From assembly GCA_001414345.1 (NCBI GenBank), contig LLCB01000127.1, positions 92,342 through 156,341 on the forward strand: DNA of 64,000 nucleotides, written 5' to 3'. Both the position numbers and the translations under genes were made by a program. Position 1 is the first letter of the stretch. Each line of letters opens with the position of its first letter. The DNA is from Hymenoscyphus infarciens (taxonomy: Eukaryota; Ascomycota; Leotiomycetes; Helotiales; Helotiaceae). This document shows positions 24,201 through 36,100 of this stretch, piece by piece. The notes under the pieces were generated by a model. The model was not told where the DNA came from. It searched no databases and saw only the letters and a program-made list of their open reading frames with translations.

Positions 24201-24950
24201 ATTATATTACTAAGAGTAGAAAGGTTATTATTACTAACTATAAAGGTCTTAACTTTACTTTTAAAGTCGTTGTTAAGACTAAGTATACTAGAGAGTATAT
24301 TTTTAAGAAGTTAGTAGTTGTTTATTATAGTAGAGTAAGCTATAAAGTTAATCTTATAATAGACCTAGTTTAGATTACTTATAAAGACCTATTTAGTAAA
24401 GTAATCGCCTACTATATTAATAATAGAAGGTTAATCTAAGAATATATTAGAAGTATAATTACTAATTAAGGTGTTTAAGGTTTTATAAATTAATAGATTA
24501 AAAGGAATATAATATAAAAGACTTAAGTATATTTATATTAAAAAGTTGAATTTATTATAGTATAAGGTTAATAAGATAATAAATTCCTTAGTAGAGTATA
24601 ATAATATTAAGGCTAAAAATTAAGCACTAACTAATTAGCGTTATATAAATTTAATATTACTACTAAATAGTAAAAGTAAATTTCTAATAAATAATTAAAA
24701 TTAATATAATATATAAAATTTAAACGATTATAGCTTATAAGAATAAATAAATAAATAAGGAAGTACTTACTTCTTTAAGAAAGGCTTATAAGCCTTTTAC
24801 TAGGAATAGTTATAAATACTATAGGTATAGATACCTATAGATCTTACTAGTTTACTCTTCTTAAGAGGTATAACTAGTACTAAAACGTAGTTTAACGTCT
24901 TTTTAGACGTTACTCTATTATAAGAAGGCTTTATTCTATTATAAGAAGGC
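18290..24950 (-). pseudogene. Gypsy1 extra long frame (ORF2), unknown function
   Basis: Downstream of pol and on the same strand, segments I read (18.3-19.2, 21.3-21.6, 22.3-23.95 kb) translate without frame change between neighbouring segments, interrupted only by TAA/TAG of the kind RIP makes from CAA, CAG or TGG. The product would approach 2,000 residues. Features seen: a Ser/Thr-rich tract of 17-residue repeats (23.66-23.92 kb; unit about DSTSNNIKEPTTTTSS plus one), low-complexity Asn/Gln/Pro-prone stretches, and a highly charged C-terminus (QLKAQEIEAKKQQ, then KLKDKEEDNIEKNKNR) that ends just before the 3' LTR. The antisense reading of the charged end gives hydrophobic nonsense, which supports the minus strand. 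I recognise no domain. It could be an env-like or accessory ORF, a captured gene, or a second element whose ends I missed. Confidence 0.5.
23610..23926 (-). repeat. 51-bp tandem repeats (17 codons) inside ORF2
   Basis: The marker GAGTCTTAA (with small variants) recurs at 23661, 23712, 23763, 23814, 23865 and 23916, an exact 51-bp period over five full units, with a partial unit before. The period is a multiple of three and encodes a Ser/Thr-rich unit. Units differ mostly by transitions. Confidence 0.9.
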
Positions 24951-24975
24951 TTTTACTCTAATATAAGAAGGCTTT
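24915..24975. repeat. Short tandem repeat (about 21 bp, three copies)
   Basis: TAAGAAGGCTTTA recurs at 24921, 24942 and 24964. It lies between the integrase end and the extra frame of Gypsy1. Confidence 0.6.
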
Positions 24976-25299
24976 AGACTTAGAGTATATATTCTTCTTT
25001 CCTTTTCTTTTATAAGCTAATATAACCGATTTAGCTTAATCTTATATTATTAATACTAGCTTCTAAGTGGTTTTCTTATAGCTTAGCTACTTAATCTTAT
25101 AATATAATTAGTATTACTCTTTTAAAGGTTTATATATTTCTTATCTTAGGATATTCTTAATAATAAATCTTTTCTCTCTATTAATAGTAATTAGTCTTAG
25201 CTTAGGTTAAGAATAAGTATATAAATTATTATTTACTAGTTCTAGGTATTTAATAGATATAATAGAGTAAATCTTAAGCTAATTTAGTAGCTTGATTTT

Positions 25300-28200
25300 A
25301 AAGACGAGGTTATCTACTAACTATATAATCTTAAAAGGTTCTAATCTTTAAAAAAATAGCTTTATATAATTTTAAAGATAGTAACTCTTATTTTATTTTT
25401 TTACTATTTATAAGTATACTATACTATTAAATTTTAGAAGAGTATATTTATTATTATAGTATATCTTTATATAAGCTTAGGCTATCTTAATTAACTATTC
25501 TACTTAGTTCTATAAGGATTTATAATAAGTTAAGAAGTCTAGAATATCCTCTCTAGTATTAGTACTAAGCTCTATCTTTATATCCTAGCTATATAGTAAG
25601 GAGAAGAGCGTTACTCTAGTAGAAGTATTAATAAAAGAGTTAAGTAATAGCTAGATAAAAGGTATAAGGTCCTTCTAGGTTAACTAGTTATATACTCTAC
25701 TAATAGTATATTATAAAGTATAGACTATAGTTTAATTAGTATACTCTATCTAACTATTACCTATTAAATAGTATATAGTATTAAAGCTTAGATTAACTAT
25801 TATAAGCTTGAAAAGCTTATACTAGAACGTTAATTAAAACTTAAAGTTATAATTAAATATTATACTATTAAGTAAACTCTAATCTATATAGATAAATTTA
25901 AAGTATTAAATAGCTTCATTCTTAGTAGTATTAATATCTTTACCTACTAAGAGCTTTACTACTTTTAAATACTTATAGATAATAGTAAGTATCTTATTAT
26001 TACTTTAGATAAAGATTAGAAGACTATTTATAAAATCTAATAATAGTACTTTTAAAAGTACTATAAGATGTTCGATTAGCTAAAGAGACCTCTAAAATAG
26101 GGTATTAGAAGACTTTACTTATTAATATACTAGATAGCTCTTTATATATTTTATAATCTTCTAATATAATCTAGAATAGAAGACGAAACTTTTTATATAT
26201 TAATAGATCCTTTTAATTCTAAAGTAGCTCTTATTATTATAAATAAGAGATAAGAACTTTCTTAGACATACTTTTAGTATATAAAGAAGCTTATTAAAGA
26301 ATAGTAGCTTCCTAGTAAGCTTAAAATAAAAGCTTTTAAGAGTAGTTATTAGTACTTTAGTATATTTACTATTTATATATTATTTTAATATCTAGGTAAA
26401 TATAAGCTTTAGAGATTAGTCTAAGAGTAGCTGTTTTATAACTTCTAATAGTAACTCTTTAGATATAGATAAGGTTATAACTTTAGATAAGAAAGCTTAT
26501 ATAAAATATATATTAGATTTAATTATAGCTTTCTTTTAAGATAATAGTTTTAGCTTATTATAAGGTAATCTTAATAGAGCGTCTATATTAATATAAGTCT
26601 TACTTATATAGTAAATAATATTTATATACTATTTATAATAAGATAAAAACAATTACTAGTTTTATAGCTAGATTAACCTTTTACTCTTAATAAGGCTGTT
26701 ATTCTTAAATATATTAGTAATAGCTTAGTAATTAGTAACTATTATAAAATCGTTACTATTTAGATATTATAATAACTTTTCTAAAGCCTAAATAAGTACG
26801 CTAGTCTCTAACTCTATTAGCTAGTATCTTTCCTTTATTAGTAATAATAATTTAAAAAGGTATAAAATAGAATACTTAACTTCTTTATTATCTATTTAAT
26901 ATAATACTACTTTATAATCTATCTCTTTACTTCTATCTATATATAGCTTAAAAAGCTTTATAAAGTCTAGAAATACTAGTATAGGTATAGAGTATAGCTT
27001 ATCTTTAAGCTTTTCTTATATAGATTTACTATTATTAAGTAATTTAGTTAACTTTAAGTCTATTATAAAGGACTTTATTATACGTCTTAAATAGGTGTTA
27101 TATTCTTTACTAGAAATTAAGAAGTCTTTAAACTCTAAGGTTTTTAGCTTAATTAATAGTATTATAATAGCTAAGTAATAAGTAATAAAATTATAATAGT
27201 ATTTAAATAGCCTAAGGCTCTTTTCTAAGTTAGATAAGATATAAAGAAACTTTATTACTCTTATTACTTTAACTTTATCTTTTATTATATATAGACTATA
27301 TTATAATATTTAATAGCTTAATACTTATAATTCTAATTAAGTAAAGTAGTATTTTAATAGTAAAAGAGTAACCTTTAACTTTATAAGATAGTAGAGTACT
27401 TACTTTAAATAAACTAGATATTCTTCTAAGGTTTTTAAAAAGATAATAGTATTATTAATAAATATATATATAAATTACTAGAGTATATCTTTAAACGTGT
27501 CTTCTATATAATATTAGAAGAAGGTAAGTAATATAGCTAGCCTTATAGTATTAATAGTTAGTCTTTCTTAGTCTTTATAAGGTATTATAAAGATCTACTT
27601 CTATCTATTCTTAAGATAGGTTAATTACTAGAAAAAGCTTTTTATTATATTAAGTATAGAAAACATAGTTATACTATATATTACTTATAGTATGTTATTT
27701 TACTTAGGTAAGAGCTAAGCGTTTATATATAGTTTAGTATTAATTCTTTTTAAATCTACTACTATATAAGGTTTTCTATTACGCTATACTATAAATACTA
27801 GTATAGAGGCTAATAAAGGTTTCTCTAAAAGTATCTTTTTAATAACACCTATCTTAATTAATAGGTTAATAATACTATTTATTACTTCCTTATCTCTTTT
27901 TAATAGACTATAGAGAGCTTATTTTAAGTCTTTAATATCTACTCTCTTTTTAAAAGAGATAAGTATTTTAATTCTATTATTAAAGTAACTTAACTTATTA
28001 TAGAATAGCTTAGCTTTATTTTAGATAACGTCTTTAACCTTAGCTTAATATTCCTTACTCTACTCTAGTCTAATATTAGTCTAGGAAATATTAATTAGAT
28101 CGTTAATTAGTTATATAAGATAAAGCTAACTATTAAGATGTTTACTTTTAAGCTATTCTAGTATTAGAGGTAGTTCTTTAAATATATTAATAAGGTTAAA

Positions 28201-28500
28201 GTATATAGAGTAATTAGCTAATAGTAGCTTATCTAATAGCTTAAGAAATCTTAGTAACTATTCTTTTATAATCCTTATAGAAGTAGTACTAAGGTTTACA
28301 AATATAAGAGGTTTTTAATCTTTATTAGTAATTATATATATAAGGCTTTTAAATTAGTTTAGTACTAGGCTACTTTTCTAATATAGCCTAACTATATACT
28401 CTTATACTAATACTAATAACTTCTTACTATAATAAATACTAATATTCTAGCTTTATATAAGATTAATAATTATATCTTCTATTATATAGATTATTATATA
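25300..28500 (-). pseudogene. Gypsy1 pol remnant (RT, RNase H, integrase)
   Basis: On the minus strand, reading RIP stops as Gln or Trp, 27,560-27,435 gives a segment like RLAILLTFFQYYIEDTFKDI followed by IYIYLLIILLSF (family: FGLTNAPATFQ, then VVYLDDILIFS). This is the palm of a Ty3/Gypsy reverse transcriptase with the catalytic YLDD position RIP-changed. Downstream, 26,200-26,080 reads FYSRLYQKIIKYIKSYLVY, matching the HHCC zinc region of Gypsy integrase (FYWPGM, then YVKSC). The order RT then integrase is that of Gypsy, not Copia. Borders are approximate. Confidence 0.75.
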
Positions 28501-29499
28501 CTTAAGCTCTTTCTCTTCTTAATCTAATAAGTAGGAGATATAGAATTTATAACTATAGTAATCTAGATAATCGATACTATGTCTTTTTATTTAATAGAAG
28601 TTTAGGTGATTTAGCTTTAGAAACGAAGTATTTATTAGTATATTATAGTCTAGCTTATTAATAATATAGAATTCTACTTTAAAGAGGAACTCTTACTTAG
28701 AAGTATTATAGATAGTAAAGAGAATCTTTATAAAATTTTAAAGCTTTTAAGTACCTTTCTTAATATTTAAAAGGTTAACTATGTTTAGTTCTTCTTCTAT
28801 CTTAATATATAAGAAGAAATAATCTATTATATACTTAGTTATAAGATTTATACTTAAACTAGTGTTTATATAAAATTTAATATCCTAGCTTAATAAAGTA
28901 GTAAGAACGCATTTTATACTTATATAGTAGTAATACTAAGTACTATTTATAAAGTACTTACTATCGCTCTTCTATTTTATATTAAAGACTATAATCTTTT
29001 TAGCTCTTTTATATAGTTAATTAGTATATAATAGCTTACTAAAGAACTCTATACTATTTAATAAGGTGTCTATTCTAATTATCTCTTTAATTAGTATATC
29101 TAGAAGTAATAAGGTTACTAAGCCCTTTACTAATAGATTTATAGAAGATAGAGGAAGTAGAGTAGTAGAAGGAGGTATATATATTATATCTACTTTCTAT
29201 AGTATAAGAGAATTAGATAGAGTAGCTAATATTAGTAAAATACTAGGTATAAATAGAATAGGTGATATTTTAGCTAGATAGCTTATTTTAGATAGTTTAT
29301 TATTTTTAAATTTTTTTAAGCTTTCTAGTACTAGGACTAGTAATAGGTCTAGATTAGGTAATAGTAAAGATATATAATTTTCCTATTATATTATAATATT
29401 AATATTAGATAACAAGGTTATAATAGGAATTCTTATAAACGGCTTACTACTTTAGAGCGACTACTATATTCGTTTTCTAAATCTAAATTATCTAAACTA

Positions 29500-32140
29500 A
29501 TATATAGATTAGTCTTAAATCTATTTAAAGTATTAACAATTATCTAATATATATACTTATCTATAACTACTAGGTCTAAAGGTTTAGCTTTTTTAAAGTA
29601 TACTAAGACTATAGCAGTGCTTATAAGTTACTATAACTGCTTTTAACTATTCTTTAAAGAGAGTTAAAGTAGCTATTACTATTACTACTATCTTTATATA
29701 AATTAAGTAGCTACTTATAGTATAAATCTTAATTATATAGACTATATAAGCTATATTAGTAGAGGCATCTAGTAGTTTTAAGCGTATAGAGAATTAAAAG
29801 GCTATCTACTAAATTACTAAGACTAGGCTACTAGTAGGCTAAATCTAGGCTATTTAAATTATTATAGAATAAAGAGATTAAAGAGTTACTTATCTCTACT
29901 ATCTTAATAATTACCTCGAAGGTTTTAACTATATCTATTATTATATCTCTTAAAGTTATTATTATTATATCTCTTAAAGTTATTATTAACTCTCTTATTA
30001 TCTCGCTTCTATTCTATATAATTCTCCTAGTTACTCTTACTTAATCGACCTTTACTATATAATTTAAACTTCTTAAACTTTTTCTTTAGTAATTTATTTT
30101 CCTTACTAAGTATCTTAAACTTCTTATTTTAAATAGTCTAAGATACTTATACTATAGACTCTATAGTATATACCTTCTTCTTAAGAAATTCTAGAGTATT
30201 ACTAAATAGCTTTAGTATAATTATAGAGCCTAGTATAGGGTCGAGTCTAGTATAAATTCTATATACTAAGTAGTCTTTATCTATAAACTTAGCTTTAACG
30301 TAGAGTAATTACTTTTTTACTATATATACTTAAAGAGAGTATTAGTCTTCGAATTTAAACTAAAATTCTTCCTTATTAGCTTAGACAAGTAGTATTAATA
30401 CGTCTTTTTAAAACTGTTTACTTATCTAGCTTCTAAGCTTATTATAGTCTAAAAGTATTTAGGTCTTAGTATTTAGTATAAGTCTATTATACTAGACCTA
30501 AGTATTATCTATTAGAGCCTAGAGTATAAGGCTTAATATTATCTTCTTACTATAGATCTATATAAATCCCTTAACCTAGCTAAACTATAAAGTAACTAAA
30601 GTCTTACTATTATATTTAATATCTCTTATCTTAAGATATAGTTAATATTATTATTAGTTATTAGAGTTCTATTACTTATATTTATAAAAGGATTTATAAG
30701 AGGATTAATAAGATAATTAATAAGAGGTTCTAGAAGGAGATTTACTAAGACGAGGGTTTACTTATTCTAGTCTAGATTAGAAATAGGTAAGAAGCGTAGT
30801 AAATTTATCTACTATAGCTAGGCTATCTAGCGATTTAAACAGTTATACTATACTAGCTATAAGATTATTTAAGAGGTTATCTCTTAGTAGGTTAAATACT
30901 AACTCTATGTCTTCTAAGTTCTTATCTATAATAAGTAGTTAAAGATTTATATACCTAGTAATGTTCTTAGCTACCTTATTTACTATAAAATCGATAATTA
31001 TAGTATCTCTTTACTAAAGCTGCCTAGTATATAGTACCTTAGATTCTACTATTATAATAGGTCTACTACTTAAGAGTAGAGTTAAGAGCTTATTAATTTT
31101 ATTAAAGAAGTCTAAATTAATAAACTCTTAATCTAATAGAAGAGGCCTTAATTAATATAAAGTAAAAGCTATCTAAGGTATAAGATTAAACGTAGTAGTA
31201 ATATCTACTAGTTTAGAGGCTTTAGAGTAAGTATTAGAGCTAGGGATTAGGCTAGAGTAACTTAGTATAGAGCTAGGAGAGAATAGTACTATAGGTTCTT
31301 CTCTAATTATAATAAAGTTTAAAATATTATCTCTACTAATAATAGTTAAGTCTTTAAGAATACTAAAGGCTTTCTCTTCTTAATATTTAGTAATTATAAT
31401 ATCTAGATTATTATTAAGATTCGCTTCTTCCTTATCTCTTCTAAGTACTAGTCTCTAATATATAAGCACTCTAATCTTATTAAGTCTACTAGAGCTTACA
31501 AAAACAGGACTAGAGGCTCTTAGAATATAAGAGTCAACTAGTATAATAGATATATCTTATAAATAGTATATATAAGGAGCTAATAAGGTTTATAAGGCTT
31601 ATAAAGCTAGAGTACTCAGCAGAGCTAGAGTACTTAGCAGAGCCTTAAAGAGCTTAGAAAAGAGGTTTTTAGGTATAATAGATCGTTCTAATAGTGTTAA
31701 GGATAGGGCCGATTCTACTAGAACTCTTAGAGTAGGCTCTTTTATATATCTACTATTCTTTTAGTATCTATCTTATTTGTTATAGTAGCTACTATATTTG
31801 TTAAGAATTTTTTTAGATTTAGGTTTTACTAGTGCTTCTCCTTTCTAAGGCTTTCTTATATAAATTATAAGTAATATATATATATATAGAGTAGAATAGG
31901 TATAAGAGAGATATTCTTTGTCTTTCTTACTAACCTACTAGAGATCTAAGAGACGGTTATACTTATTACTAGATAACGTATATACTAATAGCTAGATTCT
32001 AATTAAGTATTTAAATTATAAGATTAGGAAGTAGATAAGAGAAGGAGAGGTAAGAGTTATAGGTTATAAGTTATAATATAGTTAGTAGAAGATAGAGGCT
32101 TAATAATTTTAAAGAGATTATATATAGTTTAAATTTAGAG
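29500..32140 (-). pseudogene. Gypsy1 gag-like region
   Basis: The segment between the 5' LTR and pol. Around 30,060-29,900 the minus strand reads a basic, Asn/Arg-rich repeat (RYNNNNFKRYNNRYS) that would suit the nucleic-acid-binding end of a Gag. No intact zinc knuckle was seen. A small tandem repeat (AGAGCTAGAGTACT) lies near 31,600-31,640. Assigned mainly by position in the element. Confidence 0.45.
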
Positions 32141-32151
32141 TATTACTACTA

Positions 32152-32335
32152 TATAGTATAAGAGATAGATTATAGATTAAGAGCTTATAGCTAAGCCTAA
32201 TAAAATACGTAAAAGTAATCTCTTATATAGTATAATAATAAACGTCTAAAGAGAGAAGAGAAAAGTACGAAGCACTTATAACTATCTATACCTATAAGTC
32301 CGCTACTAGTGTGGTCACGTGTCCTTCTTATAATA
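32152..32335 (-). repeat. Gypsy1 5' LTR
   Basis: 184 bp; keeps GTGGTCACGTGTCCTTCTTA where the 3' LTR is more RIP-changed. Followed by TSD TACGT. Confidence 0.88.
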
Positions 32336-32340
32336 TACGT

Positions 32341-32704
32341 TTAGTAAAATAATATATATAACTACTAGGCTCTAATATAGAAGAAAAGGAAAAACTATCT
32401 CTCTTTTATACTAAGTATAAATCTCTATATATAAGAGATTAGAAACTACTAAGTCCTAATAATAATAATAACTAGGCTCTTTCTAATATAGCTAATACTA
32501 AAATAATAAGAGCTTTAAAGCTAAATATATAAGATCTTAAAGCTAAATATATAATATCTAAATCTTAATCTCTTTAGTACCTTCTATTATATAAGTATCG
32601 AGTTAATTATAAATCTTAGCTCTAAGATATTAGAGGTATTAGCAAGTATTAAAGGTATTAGTAGTTTTATAAATACTAGTAATTTAGAATAGCGTGCTAT
32701 TATA
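32341..32704 (-). repeat. OG left (3') LTR, second fragment
   Basis: Resumes the outer Gypsy LTR after the Gypsy1 insertion; matches 53,130-53,477. It ends AGCGTGCTATTATA, the complement of the LTR start, and is followed by the polypurine tract in minus orientation. Confidence 0.8.
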
Positions 32705-33527
32705 TCCTCTCTTCTTAAAAAAGACTCGTTCTAAGTCTTCGGTTATACATTAGTATAGTATCGAGTTAACTAGAGTATTATTTATCTATTTATTATAAAG
32801 AATATAACTTATTTACTATTATAGTATCTAGTAGTTAAGATAGAGTTAGTAGCTAGTAGTATTATTATTTAAGAGCTAATTACTCTTTATTTACTACTAT
32901 ATACTATATAATAATAGATATAAATAGAAGAGAGGCTAATTATTAGCTATTAGATAGAGAGTAGTATACTACTATAGAGTTATTATATTCTTACTATTAT
33001 TATATATTATAATAGTAATTATTAAGTAATAAATAATAATTATAAAGTAATAAGTATTATTATAAGTAGTATATTAGTAAGTAACTTTTCTCTAATTCTA
33101 ACTTCTCTTCTTCTTTTCCTTTTATCTAAATAATATATATAATAAGAATACCTTCTAATTAAGTATATTCTTATATACTAACTTATCTTTGATAAAACAT
33201 ATATATATATACTATATATATATATATATATAAAAGTAAGTCTTTCTCTTCTTAATTAGACCTAATTTAAAGCTAATCGAATATAGTAAGATACCTCTTC
33301 TATATCCTCCTAGTACGCTTCTAGCTACTTACTAGGTCTACTACGTTTAGTACCTTTAGATAAAAACTTAGAACGAAGATTATATATACGTTTTTAAGAA
33401 GACTAAGTTAAAGAAGTATAGATACTAATTCTAAATATATACTAAATCTATTCTAACTTAAGTAGTTACTATAGTTTATAGAGAAGGAGTTTAGTAAGCT
33501 TAAGCTTAAGAAGGAGAAGAAGAAGAT
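32705..33527 (-). pseudogene. OG 3' internal segment
   Basis: About 820 bp homologous to 33,994-34,850 of Gypsy2, including the hairpin plus T-run at 32,714-32,735 and the distal end of pol. It is broken at AAGAT (33523-33527) by Gypsy2 and resumes at 44,478. No reading frame is intact. Confidence 0.65.
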
Positions 33528-33993
33528 TATAACGGCACGAAATACACACTATAGGAGAAGAGGCATATAAGAGTGCGTTCGAGACTGAATAACGTAAGTA
33601 GATATAAGGCTCTAATATAGAAGAAAATAATAACTGTCTCTCTTCTATACTGAATATAAACATCTATATATAAGAGTTCAGAAGCTTCTAAGTTCTAATA
33701 ATAATAATAACTAAGCTCTACCTAATATAGCTAATACTAAATAATAAGAGCTAAAAAGCTAAATATATAACCTCTAATTCTTAATCCCTTTCGTATATAA
33801 ATATTAGATATTAATACCTTTAGCACTTCGCTTATATAAGTATTAGTTATTTGTAATCTCGGCTCTAGAAGTATTAGAGGTATTAGCACTACTTAAGGAT
33901 ATTAGCAGTTTTACGAATACTAATAATTCAAGATAGTGCTATTATATAATAATCTAGCTATTATATAATAATCTAGAATAGCGTGCTATTATA
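33528..33993 (-). repeat. Gypsy2 3' LTR
   Basis: 466 bp, starting TATAACGGCACGAAATACAC and ending GCGTGCTATTATA. Only mildly RIP-changed at its left edge. TSD AAGAT precedes it. Confidence 0.85.
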
Positions 33994-36100
33994 TCCTCTC
34001 TCCTTTAAAAAGACTCGTCCTAAGTCTTCGGTTATTAATCAGCGTAGTATTAGGTTAATTAGAGTATTATTTATCTCTTTATTATAAAGAATGTGATTTA
34101 TCTACTATTATAGTGTCTAGTAGTTAAGGTAGGGTTAGTAGCTAGTAGTATTATTATTTAAGAGCTAATTACTCTTTGTTTACTACTATATACTATATAA
34201 TAATAGAATATAAATAGAAGAGAAGCTAATAATTAGCTAATAAGTAGAAAGTAGTACACTACTATAGAGTTATTATATTCTTACTATTATTATATATTAT
34301 AATAGTAATTATTAAGTAATAAATAATAATTATAAAGTAATAGCTATTATTATAAGTAGTATATTAGTAGGCGACTTTTCCCTAATTCTAACTTCTCTTC
34401 TTCTTTTCTTTTCATCTAAATAACATAAATAGTAAGAATACCTTCTAATTAGGTATATTCTTATATACTAACTTATCTTCTTAGAATATATATATTATAT
34501 ACTAATATATAAAAGTAAGTTCTTCTCTCCTTAATTAGACCTGATTTAAAGCTAATCTAATATAGTAAAATACCTCTCCTATGTCCTCCTAGTACGCTTC
34601 TAGCTACTTACTAAGTCTACTACGTTTAGTACCTTTAGGTAAAATCTTAGAATAAAGATTATATATACGCTTTTAAGAAGCTGAAGTCGAAGAAGTATAA
34701 GTACTATATAGAGTAGAATACTATATATATTCTAGTAAGTTTAATCTTAAATATATACTAAATTCGTTCTAACTTAGGTAGTTACTATAGTTTATAAGAA
34801 AGGAGTTTAGTAAGCTTAAGCTTAAAGAGAAGAAGAGGGAGATTAAGAAGGCTACTAAGGCCTTAGATAAGATATTAGTCGTTACTAGTATAGAGGTACT
34901 AAAGAATAGTTTAGAGATATAGTTTACTCTCTTAGAAGAGACTCGAACACTTTACGCTAAGGTTACTATAAGTACTTCTTACTTATTAAAAGGGTTTTAG
35001 TTACTAATATTTAACAGTTCTTATACTATACTATAAAAGGTAGAACCTCTATTTAAACCTAGGTTTAGGTTCTCTTTAAGACTTACTTAAAGAGTTTATA
35101 GACGTCCTCTTTAAAGCTAGTTATAAAAGGTTACTAAGGTAAGAAGCGTCCTTATAAAGAGGAGGTAGTAGAGGAAGAGCCGATTTAAGCTCCTTATACT
35201 TAAGAGGGTAAGAAGGAGGATAATAAGTTAGAGGAAGAAGAGGCTATAGCCTAGAGAGAGTTAGTAAGCCCTATTTTAGTAGTAACTTAGTCTTAGTTCT
35301 TTACTTTATTAACTTTAAATATTCCTACTAGTTAGTATTTTATCTTAGGTTTTTATTATAAGTTCTTTATTAAGAGTAACTAGAATTAGAGAGTATTAAT
35401 AGAGTTTTATAAATTAACTCTTTTACTTAATTCTTATCTAATTCCTATATATTAAGCTATTTAAAGAAGTATTAGAGTAGTTCTAGCTTTTCTAGATATT
35501 TAGTATAAAAGTCTCTTAGATAATATAGTAAACTCTAAAAATTATTTATAAGATACTAAGTAAGATCTAAATTATATCTAACCTATTTTACTTAATATTA
35601 TAGCTATTTTCTAAAAAGTCTACTACTAAGTATTTCTTAAACTTCTTATTTTTATATACCTTTAATAATATCTAATAGAGGCTCTAGAGCCTCTTATCCT
35701 AGTAAGAGAGTATTTAGGTCCTTTAAAAGTATATTAAAGGCGAAAATATTATAAATTAATAATCCTTTTAGAAGTTTTAGCTTATAAGAGTGTTTTATAT
35801 AATCTAGTATTTTAAAAAATCCTATCTACTATTTAATAAGCTTTTAGCTAGAACGATTTATCTTAAGATTCTTAGTAGATAAGTAGACTTTATCTCTAAC
35901 GTCTTAGTTAATAGCTCTTTAGTATTAATTTATACTATCCTCTATCCTTTTCTAAGCCTTACTTATATTATCTTTAGCTATTCTCTAAGTAGAGTATATA
36001 TATTAGGCTACTTTTACTACCTTATTATAGTTAAGACGTTTTTAAGGAATAAACATCTTTAGTATATTCTAGTCTTATAAAGTCCTTAAGTTAAGTCTAA
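33994..36100 (-). pseudogene. Gypsy2 pol, distal part (integrase C-terminus)
   Basis: Minus-strand reading of about 35,960-35,700 gives KDNISKAQKRIEDSIN, then VYLSTKNLKI and FKILDYIKHSYKLKL, the GPF/Y-type module typical after the Gypsy integrase core (family: VLLSTKNL, GPFKI, YRLDLP). The rest toward the 3' LTR reads less clearly and may hold a chromodomain. A second copy of this region lies in OG (48.6-49.6 kb). Confidence 0.7.

Larger units (their letters stand above)
18078..32335 (-). mobile_element. Giant Gypsy LTR retrotransposon (Gypsy1), 14.3 kb
   Basis: Direct LTRs of exactly 184 bp (18,078-18,261 and 32,152-32,335) are flanked by the 5-bp TSD TACGT (18073-18077 and 32336-32340). 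In element orientation (minus) the LTR starts TGTTATAGGAAGG-like (RIP: TATTAT) and ends CTTATACTACA-like (RIP: TATA). A polypurine tract TTTAAGAGAGG abuts the 3' LTR at 18,262-18,275. Order on the minus strand is gag-like basic region (about 32.1-29.5 kb), reverse transcriptase (about 27.7-27.4 kb), integrase zinc region (about 26.2-26.0 kb), then a further long frame (about 25-18.3 kb). Typical fungal Gypsy elements are 5-8 kb, so this one is very large for such short LTRs. The whole element is RIP-mutated. Confidence 0.85.

Noticed and set aside
29066..29281. 71-codon plus-strand frame in AT-rich DNA
   Set aside because: Antisense to the Gypsy1 internal region; no domain, and a frame of this length is expected by chance over 40 kb.
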